Shown here piece after piece: positions 10,954-21,080 of a stretch of DNA of 64,000 nucleotides. Origin of the DNA: Collybiopsis luxurians FD-317 M1. Its lineage: Eukaryota > Basidiomycota > Agaricomycetes > Agaricales > Omphalotaceae. Each line of letters opens with the position of its first letter. Within the stretch, counting starts at the first letter, position 1. The notes below the pieces were generated by a model. The model made no database searches, was not told the origin of the DNA, and saw only the letters and a list, made by a program, of their open reading frames with translations. The stretch lies in NCBI GenBank assembly GCA_000827265.1, contig KN834771.1, positions 670,708 to 734,707 on the forward strand, given 5' to 3'. The position numbers were made by a program, and so were the translations under genes.

Positions 10954-11984
10954 TTGGTTTCAGCGTGGCTAGCTGCGCACTGACAATAAAGCTGTGTTCC
11001 CGCTCTGAACAGTGGCTGACATCAATCCCCACAGCCTTATATGCAGTCTGTGAAAATCGGGTCCACAATAATCCACCAGCCACTCCATTGAAAACTGTAA
11101 GTTGTGTGAGTGCAGGTTGTGTAAGGAAAATGTACAACGACTCGCAGTTATAAAGAGGAGAATGTAAAATGGTCGTAAGGGCGGGGCTTAAATCATGCCA
11201 CATACCTGACTTGTCTTCGTTGAATGCCCTTTTCTAGGCTCATGGTGCATCCGTACCTACCCGCCTCATCTCATAAACGGGTTTCTTCAATTCGCGAGCA
11301 AATATGGTCTGTCTTCACAAACCCATCTGGCTGCTTCCATATACTTAAACGTCGTGAGAGATAGGACTGTTGAAGAAAGTGGGTTCGAAGTCATTGAACT
11401 TGAAAGAAGGGAACGCCCAAGACCACGACAACCTGATTTCATCCCCCCCACGCCGCCATATATGTCTCGTTGTACCACTACTTGTGGTCCAATCCGTACA
11501 CCTGTGGAAAACCCCTGAGCATTGAACTCACTACGCTTTTCGTTCCAGCATCTCGCCCCTTGAACCTCATCCGACCGCTAAGGGGGAAAGTTAGGAAGGC
11601 TAGAAGAATAGAAAGAAGAATAAACCGTGACGGAGAGAATACCATGCTCAAAGTACCAGACGAAAACACGACTGGACTTTCCATACTACTACTAGCTGGT
11701 TGAAACAATAACACAAAAATAATCAACCATCGAACCCTCTCCAAGCAAAATTGAAAAAAAGATTGTCCCATACATACCGTACGCGTACATACATACATAT
11801 ATAGATGTTGAATCTCTACTCCGGGACAGGAATACATTTGAAGAATGTGCGATAGTGATATGTACGAAGCCGTTTCCACCTTTTACAACACACAAAAAAA
11901 AAGTTGAGTATTACATACAAACAACAAACAAACCATCGTCCCTCGACATGTTGGACCCTCCCGGATAACAGTCCGTATGTCCGG
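10954..11984. other. Intergenic region, copy B
   Basis: Aligns with 3939-4871 of copy A, with many differences. Probably includes the 3' UTR of the dehydrogenase; no gene is seen. Confidence 0.5.
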
Positions 11985-13674
11985 TTACGCGTTAGCAGAA
12001 GCAAGCTTGTCCTGCAATTTAGCCTATAACAAACAAATCAGCGTCGAAAACCCAACAAAGAGCTACCCAGCACCCACATTAACAGCATCCATATACACAT
12101 CCGTAATCACCCAATGCTCCCTTTTCATCTCCTTCCCATAAATCGCCAACGCCAAATCCTTCGTCATCACCCCATCCTCATCTATCACCTCCACACACGC
12201 CTTCTCCAAACACTCACAAAACACCCTCAACCTCTCGTTCCCATCCAACTTTGCCCGGTGCAACAACCCCCTCGTCCACGCGAAAATCGACGCGACGGGG
12301 TTCGTCGACGTCTCGTTGCCCTTTTGGTACTCGCGGTAGTGGCGCGTGACGGTCCCGTGCGCGGCTTCGGATTCGACGACGAGGCCGTCGGGGGTGATGA
12401 GTTCGGAGGTCATCATTCCGAGGGAGCCGAAGCCTTGGGCGAGGATGTCGGATTGGACATCGCCGTCGTAGTTTTTGCACGCCCAGACGAAGCCGCCGGA
12501 GGATTTGATGGCTTGGGCGACCATGTCGTCGATGAGACGGTGTTCGTAGTAGATGCCGGCGGATTCAAAGTCGCGTTTGTATTGACTGTGTGAAGCCGGG
12601 AAGGAGTGGAATGAGTTGGGAGGGACAGGGAGAATGATTCGTGAACACGCACGCTTCGTAAATCTCTTGGAAAATATCCTTGAACCGACCATCGTACTTT
12701 TTCATGATGGTATTCTTCGTCGACATGAACAGAGGCATCTTTTTCGCCAATGCCATCTTGAACGAAGAATGCGCGAATCCTTGGATCGACTGCGTGCGGG
12801 GAGCAGTTTCCGTCAGGAACGCATGGCAATTTGAACACGAACCAGACAACACAACACACGCACCTCATCTGTATTATACATACTCATGGCAACCCCGGGT
12901 CCTTTGAAGTCATACACGTCAAGCGTAGTCGCTTTTGATCCATCAGTAGGCGTGTATACCAGCTGCAACTTTCCAGGTCCAGGTGCGACGAAATCCGTCG
13001 AGCGATATTGATCCCCGAAAGCGTGTCTGCCAATCACAATGGGCTTGACCCAGCCCGGGACGGGTCGAGGAATCCTGGTGAGAATTATAGGTTCACGGAA
13101 AACGGTTCCGCCAATCATATTACGAATCTAATTGACAGCGAATTCCAGGGTGGGTGAATTGAGATCTATTTGAACTGGTCAAGGACGAACGACGACGACG
13201 TACAGTTCCATTGGGACTCTTCCACATTTGCTTGAGGTTGAACTCTGTGACGCGAGCTTCATCTGGGGTAATCGTGGCACATTTGATTCCAACGCCGTAT
13301 TTGAGGATGGCCTCTGCGGATTCTACGGTAACCTTGTCGCTGGTCTGGTCCCTGTATTCGAGACCGAGGTCGTAATACTTGATATCCAGTTGGAGATACG
13401 GAAGAATTAGCTATTGGTATTGGTTATTCAGCGTGTTTGAAAAGAAAAGAAAAAAGCTGTCTCCAAGGCTTACCTCTTCGCGAATCTTTTTCCAGATGAT
13501 CCTGGTCATCTCATCGCCGTCCAGCTCAACGACCGGGTTCTCTACGACGATTTTTTGGAATTCTGGAGCACGCATTCTAGCTGAAGAAGCAAAGGATCTG
13601 TACTGGGATGCTGAAGCAAAAGAATTTCGCAGTAGATGGCCAGAAAGAAGGCCCAATCGTCGGGTGGTCGCCAT
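11985..13674 (-). CDS. IDP1: NADP-dependent isocitrate dehydrogenase, mitochondrial
   Basis: Six exons on the minus strand: 13474-13674, 13204-13410, 12864-13127, 12653-12789, 12078-12585 and 11985-12023; 451 residues. The enzyme oxidatively decarboxylates isocitrate to 2-oxoglutarate and makes NADPH in the matrix. The first 35 residues ([19 protein letters not shown]...) are basic and Ser/Ala-rich, a mitochondrial presequence. Conserved blocks include [27 protein letters not shown], the family signature region [19 protein letters not shown], and the C-terminus [12 protein letters not shown]. The ATG at 13674 is chosen rather than an upstream TTG in frame at 13689. Intron 5 uses a GTGGGT donor. 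This is the only intact copy; the paralogue at 4872-6206 is broken. Confidence 0.95.
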
Positions 13675-13780
13675 TGGGAATGCCTGCAAACTTTGGCGAG
13701 AGAAAAACTAGTCGGATATGGTTGGTCCGAAGATGGGGGAAAGGAATCAAGAAGGGTTTATCAGCGTCGGGTAAGGTCCA

Positions 13781-14417
13781 CGCGTTACTTTATGTTGCCG
13801 ATATAACCTTTCAAGCAACTCGTTTATGGTATGGGCGATGTTTTGATTGCTGATGCCAGAATTGAATTCAGCGGACAGTCACCAGTGAGGGCATACCATG
13901 TGTATGTCCCTGGTGGCCAGCAGCTACCTATCACCTCAACAGGTAACAGCTTTCCCAAGTTCCAGCCTGGTTCTGCCTGGAAAAGCTATATAAAGACCAT
14001 TCATTCCCGACGAAATACCGCTTCGAATTCTCTGACAATTGACAGTTACGCTCAGTTCGGCCGATGACAGAAAAGGGAAACAATCTGAAAATAGAAGGCT
14101 GAGTTGTCAAGATAGGGCAAAGATAACATTCTGTATGTCGCGGCGTCGGACGCGGGCCAAACTTGAATTCACCCCCGCCAAGTCCTGGCGGATCATATGA
14201 GGTAAATCTTTGCACGAATACCAGACTCCCGACGGACTACTTGAGGGCTGCTCCGCTCTACCGGAAGTCTTGAGCCGTTCATATGGTCCACTAAGCGTAC
14301 AAAATAGAGGGGATAGCTCAAGGATATCCCTAAAAACTTTTTCATTTTCTCTTCATTCAACATCTTGCCTCTGAGCTGGTCTCGGGCTTTACCTTTACGA
14401 CTTCTTCTTTCGACAAA
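13781..14417. other. Upstream region of the dehydrogenase
   Basis: No convincing ORF. It is likely to hold the dehydrogenase promoter on the minus strand. Confidence 0.35.
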
Positions 14418-15470
14418 ATGACTCCCTCCCTTCTTCTTCACCAATTCCGAGTCCCGGCGCCTCGTCAAGTTCCCTCCCTCTTCTTCGCCTTCCTCGTGAC
14501 CGCCCAAACGATAACGCTCTTGGCGACACCACCGGTATACCCGTGCCCAGCTCCCCCTCCCAGCGTTCCTGCCAACCTCACCGGTCCACGAGAAGTATCG
14601 GTGGCGCCAGCGCCAATTCCACAGACTCGGACGCCCTTCTCAATGAACGCCCCCAAACCCGTGAATGCACTTCCTCAAAACCGGGCGAAGACGAAGAAGA
14701 CCCTGATAATGAGTTTGTTGGGATTCGATACGTGGAAGAGGTGAGGTTGTCATTTTGTCGGTCATTCGTTGTGTATATCTACTGTGACTCTATACATGAT
14801 CGCAACATCGCTCCCCCATGAATGAGTATCGCTCATAAATATCACTTAACTTACTTGCAGTGGAAAGCCGAAGAATTCATCGCAAAGAAAACGCTCACGG
14901 CCATTTGAACTTCCTTTCAAGAGATCGGACCTGGGGGGGCGTATGCTTCTCCTCCTGCAGGAATGTATATGATGGGATCGCAGAGTGAGTCTTGTCTTGT
15001 CCTGTCTTCTGCGACGTGGTAATGGTGAGGGAGCACTGGGTTGCGAGTACCGACTACCGAGCAGCCTTCTGAGGGCTGGGCTACGCTAACAATGAAGTGA
15101 CATCTATGTACGTACGCGTAGTGCAGGATATCCGCTTCCAAAGCCAAAACTCCCGCTGCCTCCAAGGTTGACATCCATAGAACCTCCCTCTTTCACGACA
15201 CCGCACTAACGTCCCTCCTCTCTCCCCGCCTCCCGCCTCCCGTCTCCCATCTTACCTATAGCTCAACCCCCCATCCCCCTCTAGCGCTACATCCAAGACT
15301 CTTGGATCTTCGGCGACCGCACCACCCCAAAAACCCTCGTCCAAGTTGAATACCTCGCTGACCAATCAATCCCCCAACCCAAAAGCTTGGCGAAACCATC
15401 AATATCCTCTTCTTCAAACACCGCAAATCCAAAGACCCTCCAAAATTCAAATCGTCATCTAGTATAAAGT
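14418..15470 (+). pseudogene. Unassigned coding remnant
   Basis: Open segments with exon-like ends (a Ser/Pro-rich start region; DPDNEFVGIRYVEE before a GTGAGG donor near 14741; a TTGCAG acceptor at about 14860 followed by WKAEEFIAKKTLTAI) are followed in the same frame by a TGA and then EIGPGGAYASPPAGMYMMG. A further piece, RYIQDSWIFGDRTTPKTL, lies near 15288-15345. The in-frame stop and the lack of one joinable frame suggest a decayed gene. I do not recognise the family; an intact gene with splicing I failed to find is possible. Confidence 0.3.
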
Positions 15471-16044
15471 AACTCGAGCCACGGAGACAGACGCGTTTGC
15501 GAAATCTGGAAAGAATACGTTGGGGATCAAGGTTTCGACGAGTTGAGCAGACCTTTTTTTTTCGGAAATACAGTCTATATTTAATCGATATGGCACTCTA
15601 TATGGCTCCTAGAGGAATACGACAAGCTGAACAAGAGTGAGAAGAAAAAGCGGGAGAGGTGCGCGAAATAGCATGAATGGAATATCCCGGGTTGACCTGA
15701 GGGTTTTGTGGCTTGAAAGTCAAAGCGCGTTTATCGAGAGGGAAGGATCTTCATCGGGGCGTCCCGGTTTGGATCGCTGGTACTCTAAATTCACAACTAT
15801 CGTCGTTGATAATGATACAAGTATTTTCTCTGCAGTATATGTTAAGGGTGCCGGTGCGGCCGGATCTGGCCCTTGGCCTCAGAACGAAACAAAGACCGTT
15901 TACAGCAGTCGATTGTCACCTTATTGCCATAATATACCCCGTCAGTGTTCTACTCAAGTGTTTTCTGATGGGGCTGCACCATGACTACTTCCTTCGTCCG
16001 CAAGTCGAAGCAACATAGTTTGAGGTTGTGTGGGTAACCTTGTC
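15471..16044. other. Intergenic region 5' of the tRNA
   Basis: About 0.6 kb with no supported gene. Confidence 0.4.
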
Positions 16045-16150
16045 GGCGCTATAGCCAAGTGGTTACGGCGACAGATTAGAACCGTTAAAAGTTTCTGATT
16101 AATTCATCTGTTCCTCTTTGAGGGCGCAGGTTCGAATCCTGCTGGCGTCG
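16045..16150 (+). tRNA. tRNA-Ser(AGA) with intron
   Basis: Acceptor stem GGCGCTA pairs with TGGCGTC (two G-U pairs); D-arm GCC...GGC; anticodon stem ACAGA/TCTGT with loop TTAGAA, anticodon AGA at 16078-16080. The T-arm is GCAGG-TTCGAAT-CCTGC. A long variable arm (CCTC...GAGG) is typical of class II tRNA-Ser. An intron of about 24 nt (16082-16105) follows position 37, the canonical place. CCA is not encoded, as expected for a nuclear gene. Confidence 0.9.
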
Positions 16151-16168
16151 TACTGAGAAAGTAGAGGC

Positions 16169-16178
16169 TTTTTTTTTT
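16169..16178 (+). terminator. RNA polymerase III T-run terminator
   Basis: Ten consecutive T, 19 bases after the tRNA-Ser gene. Confidence 0.85.
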
Positions 16179-16785
16179 GTTCCGTGTATTCATTCCTCCT
16201 ACCTTAAAATTGATCTGCAGTGTGAGATATTTATGCGAAGGCTAGCCGGGACCTGTACAGGAACAGCGTAAAGAATTTCGAAGAACTCTTGGTTTTGACA
16301 TTGCAGTTGGAAACGAGGCTAAGCCGTCTAAGCGGTGCTGGCATCCCCTGCTGCCCATACATCTTGTACGCGCTACTTATAGGTTAGTATTTGCGGTTCC
16401 TACTGTGTTTCGCCAACCATACTCTAGTTCACGCCGCTAATACCACTGTCCCTCACCCATCAGGTTTATCAAGGGCAGACAACAAGCCCTCCAGTGTTCT
16501 TTGTTCCTGCGCAAAACTGAACAACGCTCAACGACCACGGCCTTAAGAGCGCAAACTACCTCAGGGTCAAATGCTCGTTGCATAGTACTCGCCTCATCCT
16601 CCTCCTCGCCTAAAACATTTGAAGGACGTTGTTTTGCCTCTTCTTGCCTTAGCTGATCCGATGGCACGATAGTAAGTATATCCGGACAAGCTGCGAGCAG
16701 AAAAAAACAGGCAGATGAGAATAGGCGGTGCTCTTTCCCTCAATGCGCCTGTTTTGCGTTTTTTTTCTTTTTGCCTTTGGACGAG
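16179..16785. other. Intergenic region tRNA to secreted-protein gene
   Basis: No supported gene; the right end is the promoter of the gene at 16876. Confidence 0.4.
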
Positions 16786-16792
16786 TATAAAA
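16786..16792 (+). promoter_or_regulatory. TATA box of the secreted-protein gene
   Basis: TATAAAA about 84 bases upstream of the ATG at 16876. Confidence 0.55.
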
Positions 16793-16875
16793 GGACCAAG
16801 TTCCTAAATGTTCTACCCAGAGCTGGTCTCTGCCATCTGGTCCCTTCACCGAATCTCCCTCCCCAAATCCTACCC

Positions 16876-17826
16876 ATGTTATTAATGCGTTTCTCGTCGT
16901 TTCTCGTCGCAGCAATATTGCTGGTGCTCGTACCGGGCATCTGTGCTTCGCCTCTTTCCAAGCTTTTACCAAAAAAAATGGTCGGCGGCTTTAGGTCTGT
17001 CCTGCTTTCATCCTCTTTGGGAACCAGCTTTCGAGGATTAAATCGCGTCTTCTTTGTTACTCTAGATACGTCACTTATGTGAGCGTCCCCTCATTCTGTA
17101 CCCATAGATGACTCTGGAGTCTGATTTATTTTCTTCCAGGATAAGGCAAACGAGTATAATTCGGTTGGAAGGTTGACGGACGTCAAGCCAAGCGGCTCTC
17201 AAATCGGCCAAGGAGCTTATACGTTTCCGCGTCCTACAAAGTGGTCGGGCGATAGCAAAGTAAGTCAACCGGTCAACCAGTTTCCCTCAACTCGACTGAA
17301 CCCTCCCAGTGCGTTTTCTGGTTTAAAGAGAGCAAGTTCATAGCGGCGCCAAAGGTGAATGAGTCCTTTCACGAGTCCAGCACGCTCTCAGCCTTTTTGA
17401 TGCAGTATTTCGTCGAAGATGAGAAGGCTTTTTTCAATCCGGCCGAGCTTCTCAAAATCCTCACAGCAGCTAAAAAGGACGTCGAAAAGACCATTCTCTT
17501 TTCCAAAGTATATGGATACGATAACGTTCCGATACAAATGTTACTTCCTCGATACTACCTCGCCGCGTCAAAGTTGGAACCCGAACGGAAGGGAGGACCT
17601 GGGGATCTTGGAATGACTATAAAATGCGTACCGAACGGTATGTCTCCCGTTGTCGCTTCAAGTCGTATGGGAAATTCAACCTGCGCATGAACTAGAGGAA
17701 GAACTTCCTATTTCCGAGGATGCCAATTGGGAAAGCTACGGCATCGATGGATGGCCTAAGGGCCTTCGCGCGCGAGATGGGCTTTCCCCTTCCAACTCAT
17801 CGCATCATTCGACGTACCAGGAATAA
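16876..17826 (+). CDS. Small secreted protein of unknown function
   Basis: Five exons: 16876-16994, 17066-17078, 17140-17259, 17310-17637 and 17696-17826; 236 residues with all phases consistent. The N-terminus MLLMRFSSFLVAAILLVLVPG is a clear signal peptide with likely cleavage near CAS-P. Exon 2 is only 13 nt (encoding YVTY) between consensus splice sites. The mature part has few cysteines, a central RPTKWSGDSK...CVFWFKESKFIAAPK region and an alpha-helical stretch (LLKILTAAKKDVEKTILF), ending with an acidic/Ser-rich tail. Similar small secreted proteins occur in Agaricomycetes without known function. The last intron (17638-17695) is chosen because it keeps the frame; without it the protein would stop at 17690. 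Confidence 0.7.
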
Positions 17827-18068
17827 AAACATAACATGACGTAACCGTAGACAATCACCACTGCCCAGAGTTTTGACGACTCGATATATATACAGCATAG
17901 CGAGGGCGTTGCGGGCATGTGTACTGCCGCGAGACGCTTTCCTCCCTCGCTTATAGAGTACGCCGTAACAGGTACTACTACATAGCTACTTACAAATGTA
18001 GTCGATTAGATTGTACAGTACTACAGTCCCAGAGTCCAGTAATACAAATTGACCCAGCAATAGAAAGT

Positions 18069-20544
18069 CTATATCGCATGAAATTCAGCAGATTCATTAC
18101 TACCGCCCAGAACATCCGAATCCCTGAACGCCTGGCCATGGCTCAAGATAGAACCATTCAGCGTCCCTTGCTCCAATTCTACATTGGAATTCCCGCCCTG
18201 TTGCGGTGGAATAAAAATAGGCTGTATGTATACACTTTCCCGCGCATAGCTCGATTGAGTGAGAGTAGGTGTCCTCCTCGGCGCTTGGCCGACACTTTTG
18301 ATTCTCCCCGCTGAACGAGATCGACGACTCCGGGAAGATCTGGAACCAGAGTTACTTCTCCGCGGTGTTGGCTCCGCACTCGGTTCCTCAGAGTAGCCCA
18401 CATCATATTCCTCCGACTCTGGTCGCTGAAACCTAGAGCTAGCGAGAGTATCCGTACTCTTCCCGCGAGTGTGTGTTTCGCTCTCGGGCGGATCATTCTC
18501 TAGAACCCAAGGCAGGTGAGACTGTACAGCACTGACATGAGCCCGGGAGCCTCGAGATGTTCGTCTTTCCATGTCGAACTTGAACGCTTCCTCGGTTATG
18601 CCCGTGGTAGGAGAAGTGGAATAGGCAGACGATGTGCGCGGAGATCCTGGAGGGTAAGAAAAATGCGAGCCAGCAGCGGCCCAGCTGTCGGCTGCATTCA
18701 GAGCGAGGCCCATTTGATGTGCATGCTCGGATGACTCCAGAAGACTTGGTATATTCATCCTACCTTCTCCTTCAAAGGCGTCGGGATCGGCAGAAGTTGA
18801 GCCGAGGACGAGAGAAGCACGGGGAGCCGGTTTTCTATTGTGCGAGTTGCTTCTTTTTGGAGGAGAGCTCGACAAAGAAGTATCGATATACAAATCTTGC
18901 CGCGCCTGCTGAGAAACCGCTGTCACTCCGGGCGGTAAATCAGTAAATTGAGAGGTCGGATCCTTGACGACGCTGTAGGCCAAGGGATTCTCCGAGTTCC
19001 AGACACCAGCCTGCGCGCCGACATTAGAGGCGTGAGTCACAACGTCTAAATTCCTCTGACGTGGAGATTCCGCAGTTCCAGTGGAACGAGAAGGCGGTTG
19101 CGCCTCTGACACTCCGATAGTCTGACGTGTCATGGTCGAGTTGGCGTAGTACGAGGATCTCTGTGAATGTGACATCAGCTCCGGTCGATTACCCATACCC
19201 TCGACGATGTCGGCAGGACTGGGCATATTAAGAGCTGAAAATCGCATCTCTAGAGTTGGTGCGCTGGCTCCCGAAGAGTCCAGAAGAACTGCGACGCGCT
19301 GTCCCGGGGACATAACAGTACGAGCGGTGCCGAGAGGAGTATCTCCTTCTAGAATAGGACTGAGCACTGCCCCTCGAGATGGCACTTCAGGCGAGAACTG
19401 TCTGAGGGCTGAGAGACGACGATCAGATACGAGAGGTCGAATACGGGAGCCGCGGAAGGATCGGTTTTTGTTTCCAGCTTGAATCTCTTCACGGATATGT
19501 TGAAAGTCTTCAGCAACGTCGAGTCTGCCGAAAGAATCCGAATTAATTATGCGACTCCGAGTTCTCTATACGAGCCACGCACCCTCTAAGCAGACCAAAA
19601 ACCAACGATCCCCTCCCTACCGCACGCAATATTCTCCTCGCAAGCGTTGTACCAAAGAATTGCGGTACAAAAGCGATGGCAGTCTCTATAGCCCCCACTT
19701 TGATACCCAGTACAATCCAAGCAGTTCCCCTTACGAGCAGCGCCTCATCAGCCTCGGTGGATTCAATCCGTCCCTGCTCGAGAAAAGCCTTTGCCAGCCG
19801 GAGAAAAGCAAACAAAAAGTGCAGTATCTGGTATCCGACGATGAAACCGATATCAAAGTCGGTGAGAAAGGTCCATAGTGTTTTGTCGTTAGGACTGCTG
19901 AAACCAACTTCAACAGTCGAGTTGATGGCTAATTGAACGGTGTTAAGGGGAGGCACATTCGTAATAATTGCTAAACTTACATCGATGTGTGATCCCGATG
20001 AAAGACGATACTGCATTCAAACCCACAACAACCGGGATGAGAACCACCATAAAAAATTTTCCAAGCCTCTGTAGCCATTGGGGGATGGCGTCCATGAGAT
20101 AAGTCCAGCTGAAAATACACAAAAAGAAAGTATAAAAAAGTAAAGGAAGGGATGAAAACGCTCCTAAAGTGTAGTGCGGTCATAAATCGGAGATAGTGGG
20201 ATTTAGCAACAAGGACTCACCAAGGACAATGTCTACGATTCTGAAGACTTCCAAATCGTCCCGCACAGCGGTAAGAATGTGTGATAGGAATTCAAGCAGA
20301 GCCAGCGCAAAATAGATCCAGCCTTCGAACATTAGAAAGAGAAGAATTCTAGGGAATGAATCAGGAAGTCGCTAAATATCTCGTTCTGATCTAGCACGCA
20401 CCGGTCAGATCTCCAAGTCCTGTAGAGCAAGGAGGAAGAGAATAAAAACTCCACACAGGTTGGAATGAAGATAGCAAGATCTTGGATTCGGGTCAAGGAC
20501 TCGCAGCGAAGAATTAGGGCTTGAGATAGACAAAGGATTCCCAT
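18069..20544 (-). CDS. Multi-pass membrane protein with long Ser-rich cytoplasmic tail
   Basis: Exons on the minus strand: 20402-20544, 20221-20348, 19981-20163, 19583-19928 and 18069-19524; 751 residues if translation starts at the ATG at 20542-20544. That ATG directly follows an AG that could be a splice acceptor, so one or more 5' exons with another helix (up to about 20920) may exist. About six to seven hydrophobic helices are visible, e.g. DLAIFIPTCVEFLFSSSLLY, IYFALALLEFLSHILTA, FFMVVLIPVVVGLNAVSSF and FIVGYQILHFLFAFL. The roughly 480-residue tail is Ser/Pro/Arg-rich with an SRSSRSRRSRS segment and looks disordered and phosphorylatable. Topology suggests a receptor- or channel-like protein; I do not recognise the family. 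Confidence 0.65.
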
Positions 20545-21080
20545 CTATTGCATGTCGTTGTGTTAATGATAAATTAAGACAGGCAAAGCATTGCAAGGGT
20601 CTGTGTCCAGCTGTATTGCCAGCCTGATTGGAGCGAACCGAGTGAGACCGATGAAAAAGAAAGGACTGGAAGCAGTTAACGAACGGGAGGAAGAGCGAAG
20701 TGACAAATGAAGGGAGACCTGGGATTGCAGTGCGAACAATGATATCCAGAAAGGAGCTACGGAATACATTATGTGGTCACTCAAATAAGGTGACCAACAC
20801 AGTAACATTGAACTGTTGCTAGAGTATTCATCAGATACCTCAACTGGCTTGATAGATGACGCGCCGGATGTAATCGCAATAGGCCAAGTACGACAGCTTG
20901 CCTGTTCGGCGTTGTCATTTGACTGAAACCGTGGTTAAGCCATTAAAAAATCAACGGACGGATCGTTCAATCAGGATTAAACCTCTCTCGATCACAAGCT
21001 CGAAAGCGTGAGAGCACAGCCGTCGGATGATATTACGGGAGCGAATAAAAGTACCTGCACTAGGTCGTATAGATCCCATA
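20545..21080. other. Upstream of the Ser-rich membrane gene
   Basis: Hydrophobic coding-like segments on the minus strand (e.g. VRTAIPGLPSFVTSLFLPF near 20650-20760, and an ATG near 20913 opening MTTPNRQAVVLG) may be 5' exons of the gene ending at 18069, but I could not join them in phase. The right end is the 3' flank of the SOF1 gene. Confidence 0.3.

Larger units (their letters stand above)
7029..13780. repeat. Tandem segmental duplication, copy B
   Basis: Right unit of the duplication, given from the first base alignable with copy A (second exon of the membrane gene) to the end of shared sequence upstream of the dehydrogenase start. The true left end may be further left, because the matching part of copy A is outside the window. 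It carries an intact dehydrogenase, an intact ectodomain/TM gene, a frameshifted membrane gene and one inserted inverted-repeat element absent from copy A. Confidence 0.8.

Noticed and set aside
13675..13689. TTG start five codons upstream for the dehydrogenase
   Set aside because: Nuclear fungal genes start at ATG; the ATG at 13674 gives a proper mitochondrial presequence.
1..13780. Duplication as an assembly error
   Set aside because: The copies differ by many substitutions, different indels, an element insertion and different broken genes.
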